Source: Fen-1258 sp947085815
Lineage (GTDB): Bacteria > Bacteroidota > Ignavibacteria > Ignavibacteriales > Melioribacteraceae
NCBI GenBank assembly: GCA_947085815.1
Contig: CAMTXU010000020.1
Span: 1-64,000, forward strand
Reading direction: 5' to 3'
Length of the DNA: 64,000 nt
Shown here: one piece after another, positions 44,012-54,002 of the stretch
Numbering within the stretch: position 1 is the stretch's first letter
How the letters are laid out: each line of letters opens with the position of its first letter
The notes under the pieces: generated by a model
What the model was told of the DNA's origin: nothing
The model's database searches: none
The model's input: only the letters and a program-made list of their open reading frames with translations
Position numbers and translations under genes: made by a program

Positions 44012-45535
44012 TTAGTGTTTAAAATTTCTGATACATGTAAAAACCATTGATATATTTTTTTCATTTGCCGCAGCAATTACTTCTTCATCACGCACCGAAC
44101 CACCGGGCTGAATGATTGCAGTAATTCCATGCGAAATAATTTCAAGAACTCCATCCGCGAAAGGAAAAAATGCATCCGATGCTGCAACAGCTCCATTTAG
44201 ATCGTGACCAAACTGAATTGCTTTTGACGACGCAATTTTGGCAGAATCTAATCTTGACATCTGCCCCGCACCAACCCCTATCGCTTTTTTATCTTTCACA
44301 TAAACGATTGCATTAGATTTTGTGTGCTTGCAGACAGTCCACGCGAATTTTAGATCTTCAAATTCTGATTCTGAATATTTTTTTTCAGTTACCAATCTTA
44401 AGGATGATTCATCAATTCTTGAGTTATCCTTTTCCTGAACCAATAAGCCGCCCGGAACCGATTTTATTTGGAATTCATCCGGTTGAGAATTTTGCTTGAT
44501 CCGAATAATCCGACGATTCTTTTTTGTCTTTAACAGTTCAAGCGCTTTTGCCGAGTATGCCGGAGCCAAGATAATCTCTGTAAATATTTCATTCATTTTA
44601 CCGGCGGTTAATTCGTCAACCTCTCTGTTAGAAGCTACAATCCCTCCAAAAGCAGAGACCGGATCGCATGATAAAGCACGCTCGTATGCTTCTAAAATAT
44701 TTCTTCCAATGGCGGCACCGCAAGGATTAGTGTGCTTAACGATAGCACAGGCGATCCCGTCTAAATCATTAACAAGTTCAACCGCTGCAGTCAAGTCTAC
44801 AATGTTATTGTAAGATAATTCTTTACCGTGAAGAATATCAAAATATTTTTCAAAATCACCAAATAAAAATGCCGACTGATGAGGATTCTCGCCGTATCTT
44901 AGCCCGAACGCTGATTTGAGATTCAACCGAATATCGGTCTTCGGTTGACTAAATTCCTTTTCAAAATAATTTGCTATCAGCGTGTCATAATATGAAGTAT
45001 AGCTGAAAGCGGCATAAGCTAATTTCTTACGGGTCTCTTTGGTTACTTCTCCTCTTTTGAGTTCCAAAATGAAATCGGAATATTGAGATGGATTTGTAAG
45101 GACAGAAATATATTTGTGATTTTTAGCCGATGCACGTATCAAACTTGGTCCGCCGATATCTATGTTTTCAATTTTTTCTTCGAGTGATATATCGTTACGA
45201 TTTACGACATCAGGAAAGGGATATAGATTAACGCACACAATATCGATCGGGAGGATCTGATTTTCCTCTGCTTGTCTCTGATCCTTCTCTATATCCGGGC
45301 GCATTAGAATGCCTCCGAAAATCTTTGGATGAAGAGTCTTAACGCGACCGTCAAATATTTCCGGGAATCCCGTAAAATCAGCTATCTCAACACAATCAAT
45401 ATTGTTTTCTTGGAGTAGTTTAAAGGTATTCCCGGTAGCGAGTATTTGATATTCGAAACTGTTTAATTCCCTGGCGAAGTCAACTATGGAAGTTTTATCT
45501 GAGACACTAATTAATGCAAACTTTTTCACACACAT
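44012..45535 (-). CDS. purH: bifunctional AICAR formyltransferase / IMP cyclohydrolase
   Basis: Final two steps of IMP synthesis. Length 507. The N-terminal MGS-like cyclohydrolase domain has ALISVSDKTSIVDFARELNSF and DGRVKTLHPKIFGGIL. The C-terminal transformylase has RYGENPHQSAFLF, AIVKHTNPCGAAIG (with the catalytic Lys-His) and SDAFFPFADGVLEIISHGITAIIQPGGSVRDEEVI. Located between purN (10 bp) and mreB (8 bp). Confidence 0.95.
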   Translation of the reverse strand: MCVKKFALISVSDKTSIVDFARELNSFEYQILATGNTFKLLQENNIDCVEIADFTGFPEIFDGRVKTLHPKIFGGILMRPDIEKDQRQAEENQILPIDIVCVNLYPFPDVVNRNDISLEEKIENIDIGGPSLIRASAKNHKYISVLTNPSQYSDFILELKRGEVTKETRKKLAYAAFSYTSYYDTLIANYFEKEFSQPKTDIRLNLKSAFGLRYGENPHQSAFLFGDFEKYFDILHGKELSYNNIVDLTAAVELVNDLDGIACAIVKHTNPCGAAIGRNILEAYERALSCDPVSAFGGIVASNREVDELTAGKMNEIFTEIILAPAYSAKALELLKTKKNRRIIRIKQNSQPDEFQIKSVPGGLLVQEKDNSRIDESSLRLVTEKKYSESEFEDLKFAWTVCKHTKSNAIVYVKDKKAIGVGAGQMSRLDSAKIASSKAIQFGHDLNGAVAASDAFFPFADGVLEIISHGITAIIQPGGSVRDEEVIAAANEKNISMVFTCIRNFKH

Positions 45536-45545
45536 CTTCCGTATC

Positions 45546-46154
45546 TTACGCGACCGAGACGCGATTTTGTTTTATCACAATTTTATGATCAGCAAATTTT
45601 TCGACAATAAATGGAAGTAATTCATGTTCAATTTTTAGAACCCTACTTGCAATTTCTTCAGCATTATTAACATCAGATATATCAACAGTTCTTTGCGCAA
45701 TAATCTTACCGTGATCAAAAATTTTATCCACAAAATGAACAGTGGCTCCGCTAACTTGAGAGGACGATTCAAAGACAGCCTTGTGAACATTCATGCCGTA
45801 CATTCCTTTTCCTCCGAATGAAGGAAGAAGCGCAGGGTGAATGTTTATAATTCGATTTTGAAACTCATCCACAAAATTATCGGGAATCATTTTTAAGAAG
45901 CCCGCAAGAACAATTAAATCTACCTGGATTTTTTTAAATTGTAAAATCAGATCGTCATAATTAAAAAAACCGGTTTGATTTTTTGAGCTAACCAAAAAAA
46001 CCGGAATTCCATTCTGTATAGCAAACTGAGCAGCACCACAATTTTCTTTATCGCTTACTAAAGCACAGATTCTAATTTTTTCTGCTGAAACTTTCTCAAA
46101 CACAGATTTAAAATTAGAACCTTTGCCGGAAGCAAAGAGAGCGATATTAAACAT
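45546..46154 (-). CDS. purN: phosphoribosylglycinamide formyltransferase
   Basis: Folate-dependent GAR transformylase. Start at 46154 (MFNIALFASGKGSNF): the family begins exactly here, while the longer open frame adds 17 unrelated residues. LVLAGFLKMIP-type LIVLAGFLKMIPDNFVDEF, then NIHPALLPSFGGKGMYG with the catalytic Asn-His, and SGATVHFVDKIFDHGKII with the catalytic Asp. 202 residues. It precedes purH by 10 bp. Confidence 0.93.
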   Translation of the reverse strand: MFNIALFASGKGSNFKSVFEKVSAEKIRICALVSDKENCGAAQFAIQNGIPVFLVSSKNQTGFFNYDDLILQFKKIQVDLIVLAGFLKMIPDNFVDEFQNRIINIHPALLPSFGGKGMYGMNVHKAVFESSSQVSGATVHFVDKIFDHGKIIAQRTVDISDVNNAEEIASRVLKIEHELLPFIVEKFADHKIVIKQNRVSVA

Positions 46155-46250
46155 AGAGTTATAATTTTGGTGGAAAAAATTATCTAAATGAAGATAAATA
46201 AGCAATTAATAAGTTGCGATTTTACCAATATTCATGCGGATTTTAGCGAT

Positions 46251-47744
46251 TCACTTATGCAATCTTCTTTTCAACCATTCGATCTGGGATTGAATTAGAT
46301 CTTTAAACTCGTGGCTGTTGTTATCCTCTGCGTCTTCAAGGAGATCTATGACCTCAGTTCCGCCGCCGGAATGGAACTTCGCTTTGGCTTTTAAAAGTAA
46401 AGTCATTGGCTTAGTCCATTTTTCCGATGAAACATTTAACGTCTCAACTTGATCCGCCGCGTGAAATACATCTTTATATTTCTTAAGATTTAGAGACGCC
46501 TCCGCAAAATAAGAGAGAGCTACGGCTTTCATTTCATGATTATCAATATCTATCAGCTCAACTTTCAAGCTATCGAAGACTAACTGATCTCTGCCGGAGT
46601 CTAAATAATTTTTCATGCGAATCAATTTCAGTTCGGTCGGCAAAATTTCGACGGAAAGATATTTATCGCTCTTCTGTTTTGCGTATGAATCTTCAAATAC
46701 ATCCAGATTGCCCCCTCGTGCCAATAATAAATTTTGTTTGAACTGTTCATCATTCCCTAAAAATTTATAACTAAGAGCAATGTTAAGAGCCGCGAAGCCA
46801 GTAAAATCCAACTCCTTAGATGAATCTAAAAATTTCTCATATTGCTTAATTGCCGATTTAAATTGATTTTTTTTGAAATGAATCTCCCCTTTACGAAAAT
46901 AAGCGAGCGCTGTGATTTGCGGAAGCTTTTTATTGGTAAGCCTGATAACTCTGTTAAGAACATCGAGCGCTCTATTCAATTGCCTATCCTTAATAAGAGT
47001 AATCGCATACTGATATCCAAATAGAGCATTATTGGGATAGCGAGAACTTAAACTTTGCAACAATGTACTTGCACTATCATATTCTGCAAGATAATCCGAG
47101 TAAATTTTTGAAAGATGGAATGATGCCTCGGTTTTGTCGAGAGTGCCTTTTCTAAATGCGGTTTTGATGTAACGGAATCCGCGGGCTTTATCGGAAGAGA
47201 GGCCTGTGAGGTTCACAGCCCACTTTAAGAAATCGGGTACAAAACTCATCGCATAATCAAATAAACCTAACCCAAGATAGGCATCATAAAATTTCGGATT
47301 TAATTCCAAAGTCTCTTCAAAATAATTTACTGCTTTTTTGCTCTCCCAAAATGCGTCAACCGTAGAATTATCTGTTGCTTGAGCCATTGTTCTGTATAAA
47401 GAGAGATTTCCGGCAATATACTTTGTATAAAAATCTTTTGGTTTGTTCTTTAATACTTTATCTATTTTTTGCTGGGCAAGATCGGCAAATTTAATGAAGA
47501 TGGAATATTCACCCGGGTCTCTTGAACCGAGATAGATCCAAAAATGAATCTTAGCGATATAGTAATATCCAATCGGTGAATTGGGCTGTAGCTCTAAAAT
47601 TTTATTGAAAGTGGATTCAGCGTCGTTTAACTCAAAATTGTAAGCCTGGCTCAACCCCTCCTTGATGAGATTTTGAATTTTAGTTTGACCATGGAGCGAA
47701 ACATTGATGAATAGAAGGACGAAGAGGGTAATTTTTATTTTCAA
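46251..47744 (-). CDS. TPR-repeat exported protein
   Basis: A 497-residue protein with an N-terminal signal peptide (MKIKITLFVLLFINVSLHGQ) and several tetratricopeptide-like repeats, for example FELNDAESTFNKILELQPNSPIGYYYIAKIHF and FYDAYLGLGLFDYA, spread to about residue 480. It is probably a periplasmic or lipoprotein-like scaffold; no cysteine follows the signal peptide, so it is not an obvious lipoprotein. Its start overlaps the pyrG stop by 4 bp. Function unknown. Confidence 0.8.
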   Translation of the reverse strand: MKIKITLFVLLFINVSLHGQTKIQNLIKEGLSQAYNFELNDAESTFNKILELQPNSPIGYYYIAKIHFWIYLGSRDPGEYSIFIKFADLAQQKIDKVLKNKPKDFYTKYIAGNLSLYRTMAQATDNSTVDAFWESKKAVNYFEETLELNPKFYDAYLGLGLFDYAMSFVPDFLKWAVNLTGLSSDKARGFRYIKTAFRKGTLDKTEASFHLSKIYSDYLAEYDSASTLLQSLSSRYPNNALFGYQYAITLIKDRQLNRALDVLNRVIRLTNKKLPQITALAYFRKGEIHFKKNQFKSAIKQYEKFLDSSKELDFTGFAALNIALSYKFLGNDEQFKQNLLLARGGNLDVFEDSYAKQKSDKYLSVEILPTELKLIRMKNYLDSGRDQLVFDSLKVELIDIDNHEMKAVALSYFAEASLNLKKYKDVFHAADQVETLNVSSEKWTKPMTLLLKAKAKFHSGGGTEVIDLLEDAEDNNSHEFKDLIQSQIEWLKRRLHK

Positions 47745-49369
47745 TTTTGATTTTTCCTTTGTGAATATTGAACGGTCGCTTTTACAAACTCACGGAATAG
47801 CGGATGTGCCTTTGTTGCACGGGATTTTAATTCTGGGTGAAATTGGCATCCGACAAACCAGGGGTGGTCGGAAAGTTCTGTCATCTCAACTAATTTTTCG
47901 TCCGGGGAGGAACCGCTTATTATCATTCCGTACTTTTCTAAAATTTCTCTAAACTTATTATTAACTTCAAAACGATGCCTATGGCGTTCTGATATTTTGG
48001 GCTTACGATAGGCTTCGTAAGATTTTGTATTCTTTTTCAAAATACATGGGTAAGCACCAAGACGCATGGAGGCGCCCTTCATAGTAACCTTCAGTTGCTC
48101 GGGCATAATGTGAATTACGTTGAACGCATTTTTTTCAAACTCGGCGCTATTGGCTTTTTTAATACCGCATACGTTCCGGGCAAATTCAATAACGGCGCAT
48201 TGCATTCCTAAACAGATACCAAAAAATGGAATTTTATTTTCTCTTGCGTAACGAATGGCTTGAATTTTCCCTTCAATTCCTCTTTCACCAAATCCGCCTG
48301 GAATAAGAAGTCCATCGTATTCTTTGAGAAATTTTTGCGCGCCTTTATCTTCTATTAATTCAGAACTTATAAAATCGGCAACTACTTTAACATTATTTTC
48401 CGCACCGGCGTGAACAAACGCCTCGATAATACTTTTATAGGAATCTTTATTATCGGTGTACTTACCGGCAACGGCTATTTTCACAGTTCCGGCGGGATTT
48501 TTAATTGTGCTTACAAAATTTTGCCAATCTTCCAGCTTGATATTTAATTCAGGAAGTTTCAGTTTATTAAGAATTATCTGATCGAGATTCTGATCGTAAA
48601 CAACAAGAGGAACTTCATATATAGTCGAACAATCGTAGGCAGAAATTACCGCTTCCCTTTTTACGTTAGTAAAGAGTGCAATCTTCTCGCAAATTTCTTT
48701 AGATAATTTCTCTTCTGATCGGCAGACTAAAATATTCGGCTGAATTCCGAGTTCGAGTAAATTTTTAACAGCGTGTTGAGTTGGTTTAGTTTTCATTTCT
48801 CCGGCAGAGGCAATATAAGGAACTAATGTGACGTGAATGCTTAACGCATTCTTTCTTCCCATTTCCAGCATAATTTGCCGCATCGCTTCGATGAATGGTA
48901 AACTTTCAATATCTCCGACCGTTCCGCCAATCTCAGTTATAACGATATCGTATTTACCGCTGTCACCAAGAACTTTCATACGCCTTTTAATTTCGTCGGT
49001 TATATGAGGAATAACCTGGACAGTTGCACCCAAATAATCACCGCGGCGCTCTTTAGTAATAACCTCGTTATAGACTTGCCCGGTAGTTGTATTGTTAGCG
49101 CGCGACATATCAACGTCAAGAAAGCGTTCATAATGTCCAAGATCGAGATCGGTTTCAGCACCGTCATCTGTTACATAAACTTCACCATGCTGAAAAGGAT
49201 TCATAGTACCGGGATCTACATTGATGTACGGATCAAATTTTTGAATAGTTACACTATAACCGCGAAGCTTTAGAAGCAGCCCAATTGATGCCGCTGTAAT
49301 CCCTTTTCCAAGAGAGGAAACAACTCCGCCGGTTACAAAAATGTATTTTACTTTTTTTTTGATAGGCAT
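47741..49369 (-). CDS. pyrG: CTP synthase
   Basis: Makes CTP from UTP with glutamine. Length 542. Synthetase domain: FVTGGVVSSLGKGITAASIGLLLK (11-34) and the DPYINVDPGTMNPFQHGEVYVTDDGAETDLDLGHYERF stretch. Glutaminase domain: PGGFGERGIEGK, catalytic Cys in FFGICLGMQCAVIEFARN, and His-Glu in VGCQFHPELKSR near the end. It probably leads the pyrG-TPR-purN-purH-mre transcript. Confidence 0.96.
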   Translation of the reverse strand: MPIKKKVKYIFVTGGVVSSLGKGITAASIGLLLKLRGYSVTIQKFDPYINVDPGTMNPFQHGEVYVTDDGAETDLDLGHYERFLDVDMSRANNTTTGQVYNEVITKERRGDYLGATVQVIPHITDEIKRRMKVLGDSGKYDIVITEIGGTVGDIESLPFIEAMRQIMLEMGRKNALSIHVTLVPYIASAGEMKTKPTQHAVKNLLELGIQPNILVCRSEEKLSKEICEKIALFTNVKREAVISAYDCSTIYEVPLVVYDQNLDQIILNKLKLPELNIKLEDWQNFVSTIKNPAGTVKIAVAGKYTDNKDSYKSIIEAFVHAGAENNVKVVADFISSELIEDKGAQKFLKEYDGLLIPGGFGERGIEGKIQAIRYARENKIPFFGICLGMQCAVIEFARNVCGIKKANSAEFEKNAFNVIHIMPEQLKVTMKGASMRLGAYPCILKKNTKSYEAYRKPKISERHRHRFEVNNKFREILEKYGMIISGSSPDEKLVEMTELSDHPWFVGCQFHPELKSRATKAHPLFREFVKATVQYSQRKNQN

Positions 49370-49463
49370 TTGATGACACAGAATTGGTTGGAGATTCCGT
49401 TTGTCAAAGATAAAAAAAAATAGTTATATCACTGCAATTAAATTGCCTGCATTGAACAAATTT

Positions 49464-50414
49464 TTACTCCGGAATAGGTTTTATGCTATTGTCCCTCGGA
49501 ATTTTAATGTGATATGTCTTTCCGGATTTGTTCTTCAAAAAATTCTCTCTCAGCCAGGGATTGAATAGTTTGAGAATTTTGTAGTTAATCCCGTGGATTT
49601 TGGCAAACTCCGCTAAATCTTTGATTGGATAGTTAACCTGTAGATCATCTGTTTCAATTTCCGGATAAAGATCATCCTCGGAAAAATAGAATCCATATTT
49701 TTTCGGCTCTTTAAATATCTCTTTGAGTGTAACGATTCGAGCAATAAACCGGAATGTTTCATCATTCAGCAGCAGATTGTAATAGTTTTTGGTCTTTTGT
49801 CTCTCTATCTGTTTCCTAGCCCCATCGAGTCCCATATTGTAGGAAGCCGCAGCCATAGTCCAATTCCCAAATTTTGCATGTGCCTCTTTCAAATAGTCGC
49901 ACGCCGCCTGAGTAGATTTTTCCATATTGTACCGTTCATCAACTTCGGCATTGATCTCAAGTCCATATTTTTTAGCCGCGGCTTCCATCAATTGCCAGAA
50001 ACCCGTAGCACCGTCCGGACTTACGGAATTTATTATACCGCTCTCCGCTACGGACATATATTTAAAATCTTCCGGTATACCATTACGTTTTAAGATCGGT
50101 TCTATAACCGGGAACCAGCGGTTTGCGCGCTTGAGATATAAAAGAGTAGCGGAATGCCAATAAGTGTTAACCAAAAATTCGCGGTCTATCCTCTCATAAA
50201 CATCAAAGTCTTCCAAAGGGACTCGTTCATTACAAAATACAAGTTCTTCCGGAATTGGTGGAGAAGAAATTCTTCTTTCACTCTCAGTGATAATAACGGG
50301 AGATTGGCGCAGCGCTTTCTCACTTCGTAAATAAAAAAAGACAACCAAAAAAATCAGAATAGTAAAAGAGATTGGAATGGCAAGGATCAGAAATAATTTC
50401 TTTTTATCAATCAT
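49464..50414 (-). CDS. membrane-anchored lytic transglycosylase (SLT family)
   Basis: Peptidoglycan-cleaving enzyme. 316 residues: N-terminal membrane anchor (about 5-29), then an SLT domain with the catalytic Glu in KYMSVAESGIINSVSPDGATGFWQLMEAAAKKYGL (about 122-156) and the C-terminal AAASYNMGLDGARKQIERQ. A short region after about 265 (VNYPIKDLAEFAKIHGINYKILKLFNPWL) resembles a LysM-like peptidoglycan-binding motif. It lies 94 bp upstream of pyrG on the same strand. Confidence 0.87.
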   Translation of the reverse strand: MIDKKKLFLILAIPISFTILIFLVVFFYLRSEKALRQSPVIITESERRISSPPIPEELVFCNERVPLEDFDVYERIDREFLVNTYWHSATLLYLKRANRWFPVIEPILKRNGIPEDFKYMSVAESGIINSVSPDGATGFWQLMEAAAKKYGLEINAEVDERYNMEKSTQAACDYLKEAHAKFGNWTMAAASYNMGLDGARKQIERQKTKNYYNLLLNDETFRFIARIVTLKEIFKEPKKYGFYFSEDDLYPEIETDDLQVNYPIKDLAEFAKIHGINYKILKLFNPWLRENFLKNKSGKTYHIKIPRDNSIKPIPE

Positions 50415-50463
50415 ACGGATAGCTTTAGATTTTTGTTCAAAGAATGGAAGACAAAATTAATAA

Positions 50464-50485
50464 AAGCCCCGACGAATCGGGGCTT
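50464..50485 (-). terminator. terminator after citrate synthase
   Basis: AAGCCCCGA-cgaa-TCGGGGCTT is a perfect 9-bp stem, followed on the minus strand by TTTATTAATTTTG. It ends the citrate synthase transcript. Confidence 0.82.
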
Positions 50486-50504
50486 GATAATATTAGTCTC
50501 GTCT

Positions 50505-51812
50505 TTATTTCTTCTCGAATGCAACTTCTTCTAACATTGCGGTTGTCAACGATTTTGGTCTTTCGAGCGGATAGCTTAAAGCTCTTGCCCAGATTATATT
50601 TGAGCAAACGCCAAGCGCACGTCCGATACCAAATAATACAGTATAAAATTCATATTCTTTTACACCATAGTGCCATTGAATTACGCCGCTCTGCGCGTCA
50701 ACATTCGGCCATGGATTTTTTGCTTTGCCTTTGGCAAGCAGTATATCCGGAACGACTTTGTAAAGAAGATCTACATATTTAAAGATTGGATCTTCGGGTA
50801 AATTCTTCAAACAAAATTCTCTCTGTGCGGTGTATCTTGGATCTGTTTTTCTAAGAACTGCATGACCGAATCCCGGAATTACTTTACCGCTATCGAGTGT
50901 ATCCATCACAAATTTTTTCATTTCATCTTCGGTCGGAATTTTTCCGCCCATGGAATCCATTACACCATGCAGCCAGCGCAATACTTCTTCATTTGCAAGA
51001 CCGTGAAGAGGTCCGGCAAGCCCAGTTAACATAGCGCTGATTGCGTAATAGATATCTGATAAAGCACTGGCAACCAGATGACCGGTATGAGCGCTGACAT
51101 TTCCGCTCTCGTGATCGCTATGGAGAATAAAATAGAGCCTTGCAATATCATCGTAAGGATTATCAATGCCCATCATTTTAGCAAAGTTGCCTCCAAAATC
51201 CAATTGCGGATCGCCCGGAATCACATCTCCATTTCTATATTTCAAACGGTAGATGAATGCACCTAATTCCGGAAGCTTGGCAAGTAAGTTCATTGAATCC
51301 TCATAGTAAGCTTCCCAGTAATCACCCTTTTTAATTCCTTTATGATATTCTTTCGCAAAGATCGAATCCTTCTGCATCGACATAATTCCCGTAGCAAACA
51401 TTGTCATCGGATGAGAATCATTCGGCATGGCACGAAGTATATCATAAACATATTCTGGAACTTCTTTTCTGTTGTTAAATTCTTCATGAACAGCTTCTAC
51501 TTCTGCAGCAGTTGGAACATCGCCTGTAAGTAAAAGATAGAAGAATGCTTCAACAGAGGGCATATCTTTACCTGCAACTTTTGGTAATTTTTCTAAAACT
51601 TCCGGAATTGTAAATCCGCGGAAACGGATTCCCTCGAATGGGTCCAAGTAGGAGATATCGGTTACAAGGCTTTTTATATCTCGCATTCCTCCAATAATTT
51701 GACCGATCGTAACTTCATCAACTTTAACGTTTCCGTATTCTTTCAAAAGTTTTTCGGTTCTCGGGCGCTCGGTTAATATTTTTTCACGCAGCTTTTGTTT
51801 TAGGATGGACAT
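50505..51812 (-). CDS. gltA: citrate synthase
   Basis: Condenses acetyl-CoA with oxaloacetate. 435 residues, in the long class similar to eukaryotic mitochondrial enzymes. FHNFSG-type substrate residues are in LHSDHESGNVSAHTGHLV (about 231-248), active-site His in LAGPLHGLANEEVLRWL (about 270-286), and GFGHAVLRKTDPRYTAQREF (about 325-344) holds the second His and Asp region. A strong AGGAGG precedes the ATG. It has its own terminator, separating it from the hpn operon upstream. Confidence 0.93.
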   Translation of the reverse strand: MSILKQKLREKILTERPRTEKLLKEYGNVKVDEVTIGQIIGGMRDIKSLVTDISYLDPFEGIRFRGFTIPEVLEKLPKVAGKDMPSVEAFFYLLLTGDVPTAAEVEAVHEEFNNRKEVPEYVYDILRAMPNDSHPMTMFATGIMSMQKDSIFAKEYHKGIKKGDYWEAYYEDSMNLLAKLPELGAFIYRLKYRNGDVIPGDPQLDFGGNFAKMMGIDNPYDDIARLYFILHSDHESGNVSAHTGHLVASALSDIYYAISAMLTGLAGPLHGLANEEVLRWLHGVMDSMGGKIPTEDEMKKFVMDTLDSGKVIPGFGHAVLRKTDPRYTAQREFCLKNLPEDPIFKYVDLLYKVVPDILLAKGKAKNPWPNVDAQSGVIQWHYGVKEYEFYTVLFGIGRALGVCSNIIWARALSYPLERPKSLTTAMLEEVAFEKK

Positions 51813-51850
51813 ATTTCCTCCTTTTGTTACAGTGTTTGTTTATATAAAAT

Positions 51851-51877
51851 TTCTCTAAAGGGTATTACTTTAGAGAA
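51851..51877 (-). terminator. terminator after hpnE
   Basis: TTCTCTAAAG and CTTTAGAGAA form a 10-bp stem with a 7-nt loop, beginning within the hpnE stop region. On the minus strand ATTTTATATA follows. Confidence 0.7.
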
Positions 51878-53157
51878 TTGATCACTTTAGTAGCGGCTAA
51901 TCTTCCGCTCAGCACAGCACTTTCAATTGTGGACGGCAACCCTGTGTTAATCCAGTCCCCTGCTATTATCATCTTTCCAATTGAGTATTCAAAATCATTT
52001 CTCATTTGGTTTGATGCGATATCCGGTACAAAGGTCGCGCGTTTTTCTTTTATTACTTTTGAATCAACTACAATTTCTTTATGGAATATAGGAAAATATT
52101 TTTCTAACTCGGAAGAAAAAAGTCTGTTTATCTCGCTTTCTTCCATAAAAATTAATTCGTCCGCCACGCTTGTAGTTAGAGTGATGTGTGTTCCATTATT
52201 AAAGACCCAATGTATTTTTGAATCGATCAGACTGTAAAATTTTTCTTCAAAAGGATTCTCTTTTAACCAAAAATGAACATTAATTATAGGTGAATATTGA
52301 AATTTAGGTACAACCAAACTTCCACTTGATTCTGCAACTACTCTTTCCAAAGCATACGGCGGTATACCAAATACGATAGTGTCAAAACTCTCATAGGAAT
52401 TTTTACTAGTGATAAGTTTTGTGATTACATTTTCATCCACTTCTATACCGGTGACTTTTTCCGACAGAAGAATTCTCCCATTACTTTGATTAATAAATCG
52501 AACAGCGCCATCAACAAAAAGTTGAGTCAAACCTACATCTGGTAAAAGTATAGTTGCTGATTTATTCCCCGTGAGGAAAATTGTCTTTAAAATTTCACTG
52601 AAAATTTCTGCGGACGCCTTCTCTATGGTTGTATTCAAAGCACCAACTACAAGTACCTCCCAAAAAGATTTTATCGAATTATCACTCTGCTTTTTACAAT
52701 GCAGCCACTCAGCTACAGTCTTCCCCTTTAAATCGCAAGAGGCACAACAGATTAGATCAAGAAAGAAATCAATTACCTTGAACCGCTCTTTTAGTGTTAA
52801 GAATTTATAATTCAGAATTCCGATTAAGAGATTAAACGGATAAAAATATTTTGGTGATTCGAGTTTGTGAATGATTCCAGTGGAGCTAACAAAAGGTATC
52901 CGAAGAGATTCTTGAAATCTAACTTTCTCTAATGAGCCAATTTTTTTTAAGAAGGAGATCGTCTCATCATAACAACCCATCAAAATATGCTGACCGTTAT
53001 CGTAAAGATTATTTTGAGATTTGTTTGAAAGAGAGTATGTGCGACCACCGAGTTTCGGAGATGCTTCTATAAGTGTTACTTCAAAATCATTTTCCGATAG
53101 ATAGACAGAGGCGCTTAATCCGGCAAGTCCGCCGCCAACTACAATAACGCGCTTCAT
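51865..53157 (-). CDS. hpnE: hydroxysqualene dehydroxylase HpnE
   Basis: FAD enzyme that reduces hydroxysqualene to squalene. The start is 53157 (MKRVIVVGGG), overlapping the hpnD stop as TGATG; the longer frame adds nine unlikely residues. VIVVGGGLAGLSASVYLSENDFEVTLIEASPKLGGR (about 4-39) is the dinucleotide fold. The C-terminal IIAGDWINTGLPSTIESAVLSGRLAA completes the FAD site. 430 residues. Third gene of hpnC-hpnD-hpnE. Confidence 0.92.
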   Translation of the reverse strand: MKRVIVVGGGLAGLSASVYLSENDFEVTLIEASPKLGGRTYSLSNKSQNNLYDNGQHILMGCYDETISFLKKIGSLEKVRFQESLRIPFVSSTGIIHKLESPKYFYPFNLLIGILNYKFLTLKERFKVIDFFLDLICCASCDLKGKTVAEWLHCKKQSDNSIKSFWEVLVVGALNTTIEKASAEIFSEILKTIFLTGNKSATILLPDVGLTQLFVDGAVRFINQSNGRILLSEKVTGIEVDENVITKLITSKNSYESFDTIVFGIPPYALERVVAESSGSLVVPKFQYSPIINVHFWLKENPFEEKFYSLIDSKIHWVFNNGTHITLTTSVADELIFMEESEINRLFSSELEKYFPIFHKEIVVDSKVIKEKRATFVPDIASNQMRNDFEYSIGKMIIAGDWINTGLPSTIESAVLSGRLAATKVINSLK

Positions 53158-53999
53158 CAATAAACAAGACCATATTTTGCCCAAACTCCAAGTGAGATTG
53201 CAGCCTTTTCCACAGTTCCGACTTTTATTTTTTTATTGAAGACGTCGAATTTTTCAGCTTCGAGTTTTGTGAGCAGGCGTTGATAGATATGCTGCATAGC
53301 GCGCGCAGGAAATAGTGAGGGCTTGTCCTCAAAGTCCAATGCTTGATCGGCTTTGCTGAAAAATACTTTTGCACGTTCAGCTTCGAATTTCATTAATGAA
53401 ATGAAATTTGCATCGTATCTCCTTTCAAAAATATCTTGCTCAGTATATTGAAACTTTACTAGATCATTCTGCGGTAAGTAAATCCTTCCCTTCTCAGAGT
53501 CTTTTTTAACATCGCGCAGAATGTTTGTCAATTGCATCGCTAATCCAAGGTTCACAGCATAATCTTTAGTAGATTTATTTTTGTAACCGAAAATTTCAAT
53601 ACACATTAAGCCAACCGTTGAAGCAACTCTATAACAGTATTGAACTAACTCTTCAAAGCTGCGGTAACGTTTATGTTGAAGATCCATTTCCATCCCAGCA
53701 ATCAACTCAAAAAAAGGATCGATCGGAATGTTGAATTGTTTTATGATTGACGCGAGTTTGTTAAAAAAGTGAGAATCCGACCGGCTGTATAATGCTTTTT
53801 CTAATTCGATTCTCCATTTGCGTAGTCTTTCGTATTTAATTTCTTCAGAGTCGTCCCCTTCGTCAACTATATCATCTGTCTTCCGGCAGAAAGCATAAAC
53901 GGTATTCATGGCATCGCGTTTTGGCTTTGCTAATAATGAAAATGCATAGTAAAAACTACTTTTGCTTTCTTTAGCTATCTGTTTGGATTGATCTATCAT
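53157..53999 (-). CDS. hpnD: presqualene diphosphate synthase HpnD
   Basis: Joins two farnesyl diphosphates to presqualene diphosphate. 280 residues from ATG 53999 (GTG 54002 is also possible). First DxxxD is in YAFCRKTDDIVDEGDDSEE (about 36-54), second in QLTNILRDVKKDSEKGRIYLP (about 158-178). The position immediately after hpnC and before hpnE, with 1-bp to 3-bp junctions, confirms the three-step squalene route. Confidence 0.92.
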   Translation of the reverse strand: MIDQSKQIAKESKSSFYYAFSLLAKPKRDAMNTVYAFCRKTDDIVDEGDDSEEIKYERLRKWRIELEKALYSRSDSHFFNKLASIIKQFNIPIDPFFELIAGMEMDLQHKRYRSFEELVQYCYRVASTVGLMCIEIFGYKNKSTKDYAVNLGLAMQLTNILRDVKKDSEKGRIYLPQNDLVKFQYTEQDIFERRYDANFISLMKFEAERAKVFFSKADQALDFEDKPSLFPARAMQHIYQRLLTKLEAEKFDVFNKKIKVGTVEKAAISLGVWAKYGLVY

Positions 54000-54002
54000 C
54001 AC

